Shown one piece after another: positions 8,686-17,295 of a stretch of 64,000 bases of DNA. The position numbers and the translations under genes were made by a program. Each line of letters opens with the position of its first letter. Positions within the stretch are counted from its first letter, which is position 1. The DNA is taken from assembly GCF_900111035.1 (NCBI RefSeq), contig NZ_FOFU01000008.1:1-64000 (forward strand), written 5' to 3'. The notes beneath the pieces are model-generated. The model worked only from the letters and a program-made list of their open reading frames with translations. It ran no database searches and had not been told where the DNA came from. The DNA is from Treponema bryantii (GTDB lineage: Bacteria; Spirochaetota; Spirochaetia; Treponematales; Treponemataceae).

Positions 8686-10491
8686 ATGACCGAAATGAAA
8701 TATAAGCGCAACTTCTGTATTGTTGCTCACATCGACCACGGAAAATCAACTTTGTCTGACCGTCTTATTCAGAAGGCAAAGATTATTGATGACCGCAAGA
8801 TGATGAACCAGATTCTCGACAATATGGATATTGAACGTGAACGTGGTATTACAATCAAAAGTCAGGCTGTAACAATTCCTTATCACGCAAAGGACGGTCA
8901 CGACTACGAATTGAACTTCGTTGATACTCCTGGCCACGTAGACTTTTCTTATGAAGTTTCACGTGCTATTGCTTCCTGTGAAGGGGCTCTTCTTTTGATT
9001 GATGCAACTCAAGGAGTAGAAAGCCAAACTGTTTCGAATATGTATATGGCTCTTGAGCATGATCTTACAATGGTTCCAGTAATCAATAAGATTGACCTTG
9101 CATCTGCTGATATTGAATCCTGCAAACATCAGATTGATAATGAGCTTGGACTGGACTCTGCAGACGCTATGTGTGTTTCTGCAAAGACAGGCGAGGGAAT
9201 AGATGAACTTCTCGAAGCAATTGTAACAAAGTTCCCGGCTCCAACAGGAGATCCTAACGGAAAACTTGCGGCTTTGATTTTTGACTGCCACTATGATGTT
9301 TACCGCGGAGTAGTTGTACATGTTCGTGTTATGGAAGGTCGTCTCAAGACTGGGGACCTTATTAAAATGATGAGCACAAACACTCAGTACAAAGTAGAGC
9401 AGTGTGGTATCTTCAAAATCAATTACGAAGAAACTGGAGTGCTTGAAGCTGGTGATGTAGGTTATATTATTTCCGGTCTCAAAACTGTTAGCGATGTTAA
9501 AGTTGGAGATACAATTACTTCAGTAGAGGGCGGTGTAGATGAGCCGCTTCCTGGTTTTAAGGAAGTAAAGCCTGTTGTATATTCTTCAATCTATCCAATG
9601 GATTCAAATGATTATGAAGAACTTAAAGACAGTATGGAAAAACTCAAACTTAATGATGCAAGTTTGATTTATGAAAAGGATAATTCGCTTGCTCTCGGTA
9701 ACGGTTTCCGATGTGGCTTCTTAGGTCTTCTTCACCTTGAAATCATTCAGGAACGTCTTGAGCGCGACTTTGACCAGGCTGTAATCTTTACAGCACCTAG
9801 CGTACGTTATCTTCTTCATCTCCAGAACGGTGAAGATATGTATATTGATAATCCTTCAGAATATCCTCAGGGACGAATTAAGGATGCTGAAGAGCCATAT
9901 ATCAAGGCTTCAATCATCACTCCTTCTGAGTTCCTTGGTTCTATTATGGCTTTGTGTACAGAAAAGCGCGGTGTTCAGACAAACATGCAGTACCTCGACA
10001 CAAAACGCGTTGAGCTTACTTATGAGATGCCTCTTTCTGAAGTTCTCTTTGATTTCTATGACCGTCTTAAGAGCTATAGCCGCGGTTATGCTTCTTTTGA
10101 TTATGAAGTTACCGGCTATCGTGCTACAGACCTCGTAAAGGTTGATATTCTTTTGAACGGAAAGATTGTCGATGCACTTTCACTTTTGACTTTCCGTCAG
10201 AATGCTGTAGACCGTGCACGCAAGGTTTGTGAACGCCTTAAGAATGAGATTTCAAGACAGCAGTTCAAGGTTGCAATTCAGGGTGCTATCGGTGGACAGA
10301 TTATTGCCCGCGAAACTGTAAACCCTGTTCGCAAGGACGTTCTTGCTAAGTGTTATGGTGGTGATATCACACGTAAGCGCAAGCTTCTTGAAAAACAGAA
10401 GGAAGGTAAAAAGCGCATGAAGATGATCGGTGATGTAGAACTTCCACAGAGCGCATTCCTTGCTGTTCTTAAAGAGAATGATGATCAGTAA
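8686..10491 (+). CDS. lepA: Elongation factor 4 (LepA), back-translocating GTPase
   Basis: A 601-residue translational GTPase of normal LepA length. The G motifs are AHIDHGKSTL (P-loop), DTPGHVDF (G3) and NKIDL (G4). The EF-G-like domains and the LepA-specific C-terminal domain (GAIGGQIIARETVNPVRKDV...CYGGDITRKRKLLEKQKEGK) are complete. CAGGAG precedes the ATG by about ten bases. The gene is last in the co-directional run that begins at tilS and ends at a long palindrome. Confidence 0.97.
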   Translation: MTEMKYKRNFCIVAHIDHGKSTLSDRLIQKAKIIDDRKMMNQILDNMDIERERGITIKSQAVTIPYHAKDGHDYELNFVDTPGHVDFSYEVSRAIASCEGALLLIDATQGVESQTVSNMYMALEHDLTMVPVINKIDLASADIESCKHQIDNELGLDSADAMCVSAKTGEGIDELLEAIVTKFPAPTGDPNGKLAALIFDCHYDVYRGVVVHVRVMEGRLKTGDLIKMMSTNTQYKVEQCGIFKINYEETGVLEAGDVGYIISGLKTVSDVKVGDTITSVEGGVDEPLPGFKEVKPVVYSSIYPMDSNDYEELKDSMEKLKLNDASLIYEKDNSLALGNGFRCGFLGLLHLEIIQERLERDFDQAVIFTAPSVRYLLHLQNGEDMYIDNPSEYPQGRIKDAEEPYIKASIITPSEFLGSIMALCTEKRGVQTNMQYLDTKRVELTYEMPLSEVLFDFYDRLKSYSRGYASFDYEVTGYRATDLVKVDILLNGKIVDALSLLTFRQNAVDRARKVCERLKNEISRQQFKVAIQGAIGGQIIARETVNPVRKDVLAKCYGGDITRKRKLLEKQKEGKKRMKMIGDVELPQSAFLAVLKENDDQ

Positions 10492-10514
10492 GATTTATTA
10501 TAAACTCTGTGAAT

Positions 10515-10661
10515 AATGATACTTGAATACGGAGCAGAAAAAGACCAAAGGTTGCCTTGAGCCGATACTGACCTGTGTGCTTAGTCCGTGCATACAGAGC
10601 GAAGCGACGAGGCTCACCCGCAACCTTTGGGATTTTTCAGCGGGAGTGTTCAAGTATCATT
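10515..10661. repeat. Nested long palindrome between convergent genes
   Basis: Three nested pairs: AATGATACTTGA (10515-10526) with TCAAGTATCATT (10650-10661), CCAAAGGTTGC (10545-10555) with GCAACCTTTGG (10620-10630), and TGAGCC with GGCTCA further in. It fills the gap between lepA and the minus-strand gene at 10664 and contains no gene. It probably acts as a bidirectional terminator; its size and GC-rich centre (GCGAAGCGACGAGG) suggest an inserted palindromic element. Confidence 0.75.
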
Positions 10662-10663
10662 TT

Positions 10664-12289
10664 TTACAGATATTTAAAAAAGAAATCGATTTCTGTTCTG
10701 ATTCTATTTAAGAACGACTGATTCATTGAGAACTTCCAGCCATCTGCAAAATGCAGATACAGATATTCTCTAGGTTCTACAATATTTGCGATTTCTTCAG
10801 ATAATTTTTCACCGGTGAATTCTGTCTTTCCTGTCAGTAAATCGCGCAGATATTCCAGTGCTTTCTTTTCATTTTCCAGATAGTTTTGAATTTCATTCTT
10901 GTGGCTTTGAGAAAAAGCTGATGTTTTAATATTCAGCTCTTTCTTTTCAGAAGGTCCTGGAAACGCTCTTGGAATTGCTAATGGAATACCACATTCTCCA
11001 GAATCAAAAAGGTTCTTTGTGTCGCCAAAAAGGTTGTTGAACATTATGGCATAATTTTTAAGCGATGGGGTAGTTATAAACTTTCTGCCGCTTTTGTCTG
11101 TGAACTGTTCTGTTCCTGTCCCGTATGCAGTGCTGTAATTTGCAATGCTGTTAATTCTGTTACCTGTAATGAGCCGCAGAATATGAGCCAGAGCATTCTT
11201 TGTATGTGTTATACCAGTTGAGTAAGAAAAATCCAGTCCTGAAATATAAACAGGAACTGATTCATCCTTACGGAATTTTAATGCATAATATACTGCTGTA
11301 AGGCCTACAGAACCGAACGGCAGATTTGCTGGCGGCATAAACGATTTACTTATCAGATTCTCAATAAAACTTGCTTTTGTGTATTCTGTAAAGAAGTAGG
11401 AAATATTCTTAGAGCCTGCTTTATGGGCAAGATTTGGAATTGATGATAATCCTGCAAAAATATGAATATCTTCCGGAACTCCAATAAAAGCCTTTGTTAT
11501 AACAGACTGAGCTTCTTCTATAAAAACTCCGTCTGGTCGGATTCCGTTCTTTAAGAGAGGCTGCAATGCTGTGTCGGCACATAGAATGAAGTAATTTGAT
11601 AAATTTGATTGATTCTCATTTTGTGCTTGTAATGACGAAATCAGCTTCTGAGTGCTTTCTCCAGCACCAAAGACTATAATTGGTTTTTCTATTGTATTAA
11701 AAAAATCAGTTATAGGCTTTGAATCAGAAAGATAATGAAGGTTTTCAAAAAGATTTTTAGAATAACGTCGACCGAACTTTGTGAGTGTAATTCGATTCTT
11801 CCAGAATGTCATTACAGAGTCTGAGCAGGCTGTAAAAAGTTTGTCATAATATTCTTTATGAAATTGAGTTCCGGCAGACATATCAAGTCGTGTAACGCGT
11901 TTGTAAAGGCCTGTAGTTGCTAAATCATAAAGTCTAAGAGAAAGATTATTTAATTCAGCTGGTGTACAGTTAATGACTCTGTTATCAGAAAATTGAAGAG
12001 TTTGTTCTACTGTCGTAAAATCAAAAAGTTCCTGTTCTACTTCACATAAAACTAAGAGGCAGTCAGATGGAAGCTTATTTAATAGTTCTATAATTCCATA
12101 ACCGAGTAGAGGAGAACAGCAAAGAATAATTGTGCCAGGAAGAAGCTTAAGATTCTCAATGGAAGTAATAATATTTTTTTTAGGATTGTATTTAGAATAG
12201 AGAAGGTGTTCTTTGTATGAAACAGAAAAGCCCTGAGACGTCTCAATTTTTTGAACGGCACAGGGCTTTTGAATAATCTTTTCTTCCAA
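10664..12289 (-). CDS. DUF115 / MptE-like (flagellin-modification Maf-related) protein
   Basis: A 541-residue protein with a DUF115 core in the middle: KPIIVFGAGEST, then LCADTALQPLLKNGIRPDGV, the characteristic motif of MptE-like pterin pyrophosphokinases and the Campylobacter/Helicobacter Maf flagellin-glycosylation factors, and later VYISGLDFSY. In spirochaetes the substrate is unknown; a role in flagellar filament glycosylation is an inference. The start codon is TTG, three nt after the stop of the upstream foldase gene, so the two are probably co-transcribed. The last codons adjoin the nested palindrome. Confidence 0.8.
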   Translation of the reverse strand: MEEKIIQKPCAVQKIETSQGFSVSYKEHLLYSKYNPKKNIITSIENLKLLPGTIILCCSPLLGYGIIELLNKLPSDCLLVLCEVEQELFDFTTVEQTLQFSDNRVINCTPAELNNLSLRLYDLATTGLYKRVTRLDMSAGTQFHKEYYDKLFTACSDSVMTFWKNRITLTKFGRRYSKNLFENLHYLSDSKPITDFFNTIEKPIIVFGAGESTQKLISSLQAQNENQSNLSNYFILCADTALQPLLKNGIRPDGVFIEEAQSVITKAFIGVPEDIHIFAGLSSIPNLAHKAGSKNISYFFTEYTKASFIENLISKSFMPPANLPFGSVGLTAVYYALKFRKDESVPVYISGLDFSYSTGITHTKNALAHILRLITGNRINSIANYSTAYGTGTEQFTDKSGRKFITTPSLKNYAIMFNNLFGDTKNLFDSGECGIPLAIPRAFPGPSEKKELNIKTSAFSQSHKNEIQNYLENEKKALEYLRDLLTGKTEFTGEKLSEEIANIVEPREYLYLHFADGWKFSMNQSFLNRIRTEIDFFFKYL

Positions 12290-12292
12290 TGA

Positions 12293-13762
12293 TTATCTCA
12301 TGTAGTTGTCGAAATAAACTGTGAGGAAGTTATCTTCAAGTTTATCACTCTTCATAATGATGCTTGTTGCTGATGACTGATCATAAGTAACAAGTGTATT
12401 TACGTTTACATCCTCATCATCTGAAGTTCCTTCTGTTGTATACTGAAGAACGATAACATTGTTGTTCAGTACAAGTGGTTCAGAAAGTTCATTGAGCTTA
12501 AGAGAGAATGCTGTTTTAAGGAAGTTTTCGTTATGTTCAGCATTTGACATTCCATCAGCTGAAGTATCAAGTGTATTCAAAACGCTTACATTTCCGTAGT
12601 TAAGAGGGAACTTAGCAATTTCGTTTGTCTTAACATTGAGCTTTGCAGCAGCTGCATCAAAATCAGAAGCCTTAGCTTCTTTGATGAAGTCATTTGCTTT
12701 TGCTGTGAAATAATCTTCAATAAGAGTCATTTCATAAGCTGAGATATAAGTTGAAACAGCTCTCTGAAGATCTTCTGTTGTGAAATCAGGTTTTGTTACA
12801 GAACCATCCATTTTGAAAATAGAGTAGCCTGAATTAGTCTGAATGATATCACTTGTTGCTCCAGAAGAAAGACCTGTGATTGAAGCAAGGTCATCTTTGT
12901 TAGCAAGGATATTTGAAATCTGATACTGGTAAGAGTTTGTGATTTTTCCATCAGAAGAAGAATAGCTCTTGTCTGAATATTCAGAAACAGCATCTTCAAA
13001 TGTGATTTCATTGTTTGAAATACGTTTTGCGATAGATTCTGCTTTTGACTTTTCTTCTACTGTGATAACAGACATGTCATATTTGTTGAACAAAGCTGCA
13101 TTCTGATTAGCAAACTTAAGTTTTTCATCTAAAGGATAGTCACTCTTTGAGAAAGCAGCCATCTTAAATCCACGCTGTTCTTTATTCATATCAGCAATAA
13201 ACTTCTTTTCTGCTTCAGTATTCTTAAGACCATAAAGTGGTGTAAGACCAACTTTTTCGTTGTCAGAGGCAAAGTTGTCGTTTGCAAAACGGCTGGCAAT
13301 AATAGATGCTTTTGCAGAATCGTGGAGTTCCTGCTTTACGCTTTCAGAAGCCTGTTTGTAGAGCTTTGAAGAGTAGTTACCTTTTTCATCCTGGAAGTAA
13401 GGGAGAATCTCTCTTGTTACTGCAGAATTAGGTGCTTCGTAGCCAGACTTTTTAACAGCATCTGAATAAGCATAATTCATTACTGTAGACTTGAAAGCCT
13501 GATTGAAAATCTGATAGTAAGTTGTCTGATCAAGCTGCTGACCATACATCTGATACATCTGGCCATACTGAGATACGAAGTTAGCGAACTCAGTTCCCTG
13601 CTCATATTTGATTTCCTTTCCATCATATTTTCCAAAAACTGGTGTGTCGCCACCCTGCTGGCGGCTTGTTCTGCCTTCAACTGCCGGAAGAACGACAAAA
13701 CAGAATGCACAGATCAAAAGAATAACTAATGATCCGAGTGTGTAAACAGTATTTTTTTTCAT
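12293..13762 (-). CDS. SurA/PpiD-like peptidyl-prolyl isomerase, membrane-anchored
   Basis: 489 residues with an N-terminal membrane anchor (LGSLVILLICAFCFVVLPAV), a SurA N-terminal helical chaperone region rich in Tyr and Gln, and a parvulin-type rotamase segment near residues 225-320 (ITVEEKSKAESIAKRI, FEDAVSEYSDKSYSS, GYSIFKMDG). The arrangement matches PpiD: periplasmic folding of outer-membrane or exported proteins. AAAGGAAA precedes the ATG. The parvulin core looks divergent, so activity is uncertain. The gene leads a two-gene unit with the DUF115 protein. Confidence 0.85.
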   Translation of the reverse strand: MKKNTVYTLGSLVILLICAFCFVVLPAVEGRTSRQQGGDTPVFGKYDGKEIKYEQGTEFANFVSQYGQMYQMYGQQLDQTTYYQIFNQAFKSTVMNYAYSDAVKKSGYEAPNSAVTREILPYFQDEKGNYSSKLYKQASESVKQELHDSAKASIIASRFANDNFASDNEKVGLTPLYGLKNTEAEKKFIADMNKEQRGFKMAAFSKSDYPLDEKLKFANQNAALFNKYDMSVITVEEKSKAESIAKRISNNEITFEDAVSEYSDKSYSSSDGKITNSYQYQISNILANKDDLASITGLSSGATSDIIQTNSGYSIFKMDGSVTKPDFTTEDLQRAVSTYISAYEMTLIEDYFTAKANDFIKEAKASDFDAAAAKLNVKTNEIAKFPLNYGNVSVLNTLDTSADGMSNAEHNENFLKTAFSLKLNELSEPLVLNNNVIVLQYTTEGTSDDEDVNVNTLVTYDQSSATSIIMKSDKLEDNFLTVYFDNYMR

Positions 13763-13841
13763 AATAAAGTTTCCTTTTTTTTATGATATTTGATAAAAAT
13801 GAATAAAATATTTTACCATATAATCATTGTGAAGTCTAGTT

Positions 13842-14975
13842 TTAAATTCTGCTGGTTGTCAGCTTGCTGTGTGTCTCATAACGTGCAACAGCTTCCTTAA
13901 TCAGAAGCTCAACGAGGTCTGCAAATTTGAGGCCTGCAGCATCACACATCTTAGGGAACATACTAATTGGAGTAAAGCCCGGCAATGTATTGATTTCGTT
14001 GAGGTAAACAGCCTTAGTTTCGCGGTCAATAAAGAAGTCAACACGTGAAAGACCTGTTGCATCCAGAACTTTATATGCGGCACAGGCTGTTTTTCTGATT
14101 TTTTCGAGGTCATTTTCACTGAGCTCTGCAGGAATAATCAGATTTGCTCCATCAGGATCATTGTATTTTGCATCAAAATCATAAAAATCATGATTTGGAA
14201 CAATTTCACCTGGAATATATGCTGTTACTTCTTCTACGTCGCTGTCTGAAGGGAAGGTTACTGAGTTTCCTGTAACGCTGCATTCAATTTCGCGTGCATT
14301 AGTCAAAGACTTTTCGATAAGAACCTTGTCATCCCATTCAAAAGCTTCCATAATTGCAAAGTTGAGTTCCTTGCGGTCGTTTGCTTTAGAAGCACCGTTA
14401 GAACTACCTGCACAGCAAGGCTTTACAAACATAGGATATCCGAGTTCTTTTTCAGTCTCTTCGATAACTGAATCATAAACGATACTGTCGAGAACAACCG
14501 AGCGCTTTACACAAACGTAAGGTACAACAGGAAGTCCAACACTCTGCCAGATCAGCTTTGTCTTTTCCTTATCCATTGTGATTGCAGATGCGAGTGGTGT
14601 ACAGCCGACATAAGGAATGTCTGCCATTTCAAAAAGTCCCTGAATAGTACCGTCTTCACCATAAGTTCCGTGAAGGGCAGGGAATACTACATCAATGTCT
14701 AAAGGCTTGCCGCCAGCTAGAAAGGCGTTCTTTCCACCTGCTGGAACAATAGTAACAGCCTTGCTTTCATCTTCTGTAATTGTAAGAATAGCTTTTGTGT
14801 CTTTGCACACTCTTTCATATTCAGAATCAGGCTGTAAATACCATTTACCAGACTTTGTAATTCCAATAAGAATTACCTTGTGTTCTTTGCTGATTCCACT
14901 TGCTATGGCCGCTGCAGAAATCAAACTAACTTCGTGTTCGCCCGAACGGCCTCCGTATATAACTGCGATATTCAT
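13842..14975 (-). CDS. ddl: D-alanine--D-alanine ligase
   Basis: A 377-residue ATP-grasp enzyme that makes the D-Ala-D-Ala of peptidoglycan. AVIYGGRSGEHEVSLISA, PALHGTYGEDGTIQG, VGCTPLASAITMDKEK and YLNEINTLPGFT are the family motifs. I set the start at 14975 because AAGGAGG lies about eleven bases upstream; the upstream in-frame ATG at 15014 falls in a hairpin. It follows murE in the same direction, separated by that hairpin. Confidence 0.96.
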   Translation of the reverse strand: MNIAVIYGGRSGEHEVSLISAAAIASGISKEHKVILIGITKSGKWYLQPDSEYERVCKDTKAILTITEDESKAVTIVPAGGKNAFLAGGKPLDIDVVFPALHGTYGEDGTIQGLFEMADIPYVGCTPLASAITMDKEKTKLIWQSVGLPVVPYVCVKRSVVLDSIVYDSVIEETEKELGYPMFVKPCCAGSSNGASKANDRKELNFAIMEAFEWDDKVLIEKSLTNAREIECSVTGNSVTFPSDSDVEEVTAYIPGEIVPNHDFYDFDAKYNDPDGANLIIPAELSENDLEKIRKTACAAYKVLDATGLSRVDFFIDRETKAVYLNEINTLPGFTPISMFPKMCDAAGLKFADLVELLIKEAVARYETHSKLTTSRI

Positions 14976-15007
14976 AGCGGGTTTAACCTCCTTAAAAACC
15001 CGATAAA

Positions 15008-15051
15008 CGGGCATGTCAAGGCTTTAAGCGTAGCGTGCCTTGACGTGCCCG
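15008..15051. repeat. Long hairpin between murE and ddl
   Basis: CGGGCATGTCAAGGC (15008-15022) pairs with GCCTTGACGTGCCCG (15037-15051) with one G-T. There is no T-run, so it is less likely a terminator than an mRNA stabiliser or an inserted palindromic element. It lies inside the murE-ddl unit, about 32 bp upstream of the ddl start. Confidence 0.75.
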
Positions 15052-15070
15052 TATATCACGGCTGTTGTCT

Positions 15071-16825
15071 TTATTTATATAATTCTTTTAATGCCTTTTT
15101 AGCCTCAGAAATTTCATCATAAGGCATTGTATAGTCTTTATAAATAATGCTGTTTTCGTGTGACTTTCCGAGCAGCAGAACGATGTCTCCTTTCTGTGCC
15201 ATTTTGAAAGTTTCTCGGATTGCCTGTGGTCTGTCATGGATAATAAAAAGATTTTCATCCATAACTTTTCCCTCTTTGATAGCGCCTTCTGCAATCATCT
15301 TGAGAAGTTCAACCGGGTCTTCTCCACGAGGGTCTTCATCTGCAAGTACAACTACGTCGCAGAACTTAGCAGCAATCTGGCCCTGGAGAGGACGCTTTGT
15401 AAGATCACGTTCTCCTCCACTACCAAACAAAGCAAAAATGCGTCCGTTACAGCGTTTGCGCAACGGTGGGAAAATTGTTTCAAAACTTGAAGGTGTATGA
15501 GCGTAATCTACAATAAGTTCAAAAGGTTGCCCTTCATCAATAACAGTCATACGGCCTTTGATTGGTGTGAGCTCAGGAACCTTTGCAGCAACCTCTTCAA
15601 AAGAAAGTCCTGTAACACTGCTTACTGCAGTAATTGCTGCCATCAGATTGTAAGCATTGAAAGCGCCTGGAAGAGATGCCTTTACACTGAAGTGACTTTT
15701 TCCGCGTGGCTGTACCGGATCATAGTTTTCAGGGTAAATACCATTTTCTCCATCTGCATCAACATCAAATGTAAGACCATAAGTTGCAGAGGCAATATTG
15801 CGGGCTGTCATATAGCGGAGATTTTCAGGGATAGGTGGAAGCGGAGTAGCATTGCTGCCTGTTTCTGCCGCTGCTTTTCCAGCCTTGCCTTCTGTTGTAA
15901 AGCCGTAAACGTTGTGCTTTGTGGCTTCAATAAAATATGTTGCAGAAGGATCCTCCAGATTTACTATTCCGATAGAATTGATTTTCTGTTTTTCTCCGGC
16001 AATAGTCTTAATGTGATTATGCTTATCGAGTGCACGGAAAAGATTTGCCTTATCGTTGCGGTAAGTTTCAAAGTTTTTGTGGAACTCAAGGTGCTCGAGT
16101 GTAACGTTCATAAATACACCGCAGTCAAAAAGAATCTCGCCGCAGCGGTTGAGTTTTGTAGAAAGTCCATGAGAAGAAGTTTCTACAACAGCGTACTTAC
16201 AGCCGTTTTCAAGCATTTCATTTAAGTGATGCTGGATAATTGGAGCTTCTGGAGTTGTCTGATGCTGTGGATTTGGAAGAGCATCTCCACCAAAAGAATA
16301 TTCAACAGTAGAAATAAAACCAGCCTTGTGGCCGCAGGCACGAAGCAGCTGCCAGATAAAACTTACAGTACTGGATTTTCCTTCAGTACCTGTTACACCG
16401 ATAACGATGAGCCGTTCACTCGGGTTATCATAAAAACGGGCTGAAAGAGGTGCCATTGAAAAACGAGCATCCGGCACATTGATGAGGGCAGGGGCAAATT
16501 TTGGCATTTCATTTGAAATAGCGTTATCAATAGTGCGCTTTATGATTGCCTGAGCTACATCCTCTTTCTGAGAAGATGTAAGTTTACCCTGAAAAACAAC
16601 AGCATTTGCGCCGGCAAGAATAGCCTGCTCAATGTAGTTGTTACCATCTGTATGAGTACCAGGAAGGGCAAAGAAAAGTGAGCCCGCAGTTACTTCGCGT
16701 GAATCAAACACAAGGCTTGATATCTGTATATTATTAATTTCTGATAAATCAGTTATTGTACTTCCGTCAGCTGCTACAACAGTATTCTTAAAAGCCGGCA
16801 GAATCTGTGAAAGTTGTTTTGTCAT
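15071..16825 (-). CDS. murE: UDP-N-acetylmuramoyl-tripeptide synthetase
   Basis: A Mur ligase of 584 residues that adds the third amino acid of the peptidoglycan stem. GVTGTEGKSST is the ATP loop, ETSSHGLSTKLNR the central motif, and YAHTPSSFE the C-domain start. The specificity motif is DEDPRGEDP, not the DNPR of diaminopimelate enzymes, which fits the ornithine known in treponemal peptidoglycan. It is longer than most MurE because of a loop around GKAAAETGSNATPLPPIPEN. The start at 16825 gives TATAAT-N6-ATG, suggesting a leaderless mRNA. ddl follows. Confidence 0.93.
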   Translation of the reverse strand: MTKQLSQILPAFKNTVVAADGSTITDLSEINNIQISSLVFDSREVTAGSLFFALPGTHTDGNNYIEQAILAGANAVVFQGKLTSSQKEDVAQAIIKRTIDNAISNEMPKFAPALINVPDARFSMAPLSARFYDNPSERLIVIGVTGTEGKSSTVSFIWQLLRACGHKAGFISTVEYSFGGDALPNPQHQTTPEAPIIQHHLNEMLENGCKYAVVETSSHGLSTKLNRCGEILFDCGVFMNVTLEHLEFHKNFETYRNDKANLFRALDKHNHIKTIAGEKQKINSIGIVNLEDPSATYFIEATKHNVYGFTTEGKAGKAAAETGSNATPLPPIPENLRYMTARNIASATYGLTFDVDADGENGIYPENYDPVQPRGKSHFSVKASLPGAFNAYNLMAAITAVSSVTGLSFEEVAAKVPELTPIKGRMTVIDEGQPFELIVDYAHTPSSFETIFPPLRKRCNGRIFALFGSGGERDLTKRPLQGQIAAKFCDVVVLADEDPRGEDPVELLKMIAEGAIKEGKVMDENLFIIHDRPQAIRETFKMAQKGDIVLLLGKSHENSIIYKDYTMPYDEISEAKKALKELYK

Positions 16826-16831
16826 TCTTCT

Positions 16832-16870
16832 ATTATATATGTTTGCGCAAAAATATAAAAGTGATATAAT
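16832..16870. promoter_or_regulatory. Divergent murE/queD promoters around a TTTGCGCAAA palindrome
   Basis: The two start codons are 51 bp apart. TATAAT reads left at 16837-16832 (6 nt to murE ATG) and right at 16865-16870 (6 nt to queD ATG). TTGCGC at 16843-16848 is 16 bp from the queD -10. The perfect 10-bp palindrome TTTGCGCAAA (16842-16851) sits between them, so both promoters share one small control region. A regulator binding here is inferred. Confidence 0.65.
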
Positions 16871-16876
16871 CGCCAT

Positions 16877-17281
16877 ATGTTTGAAGTACGCGTTACGGCA
16901 GACTTTGCTGCTGCCCATTTTTTAAGAGATTACAATGGTAAATGTGAAAATCTTCACGGCCATAATTATAAGGTATATGCCCATGTAAAAGGTCCAAAAC
17001 TCAATGAAGGCGGAATGCTTTTAGACTTTTCTAAACTCAAAGCCGCTCTTCGCGAGGTTTGCAAACAGCTGGATCATACAAATCTTAATGACCTTGCAGT
17101 TTTTGATCAGAACCCAAGTGCAGAACGTATAGCAATGTATATTTATGATGGAATAATAGCTTTGCTTAAGAAAGAGGGAATAGATTTATCGTACAGCGCA
17201 GGCAAAACTGAGCCTGCACTGTACTGTGTTGATGTTTTTGAAACAGAAACTTCACGCGCACGTTACCGTGTTGATGAGTAA
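16877..17281 (+). CDS. queD: 6-carboxy-tetrahydropterin synthase QueD
   Basis: A 134-residue member of the 6-pyruvoyl-tetrahydropterin synthase family. Zinc ligands are visible: His in FAAAHFL, and HGHNY. ENLHGHNY and LLDFSKLK are diagnostic, and QLDHTNLND supplies the catalytic His/Asp. QueD makes 6-carboxy-5,6,7,8-tetrahydropterin for queuosine. No other queuosine gene is in the window. TATAAT stands 6 nt before the ATG and there is no ribosome site, so the mRNA may be leaderless. It converges with the chemoreceptor gene, leaving a 14-nt gap. Confidence 0.93.
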   Translation: MFEVRVTADFAAAHFLRDYNGKCENLHGHNYKVYAHVKGPKLNEGGMLLDFSKLKAALREVCKQLDHTNLNDLAVFDQNPSAERIAMYIYDGIIALLKKEGIDLSYSAGKTEPALYCVDVFETETSRARYRVDE

Positions 17282-17295
17282 TGTCCGACAGATAA

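Noticed and set aside
15497-16225. Long open frame antisense to murE (242 codons)
   Set aside because: murE is certain from its Mur-ligase motifs; the antisense product is Cys-, Arg- and Asn-rich without any domain, a codon-bias shadow.
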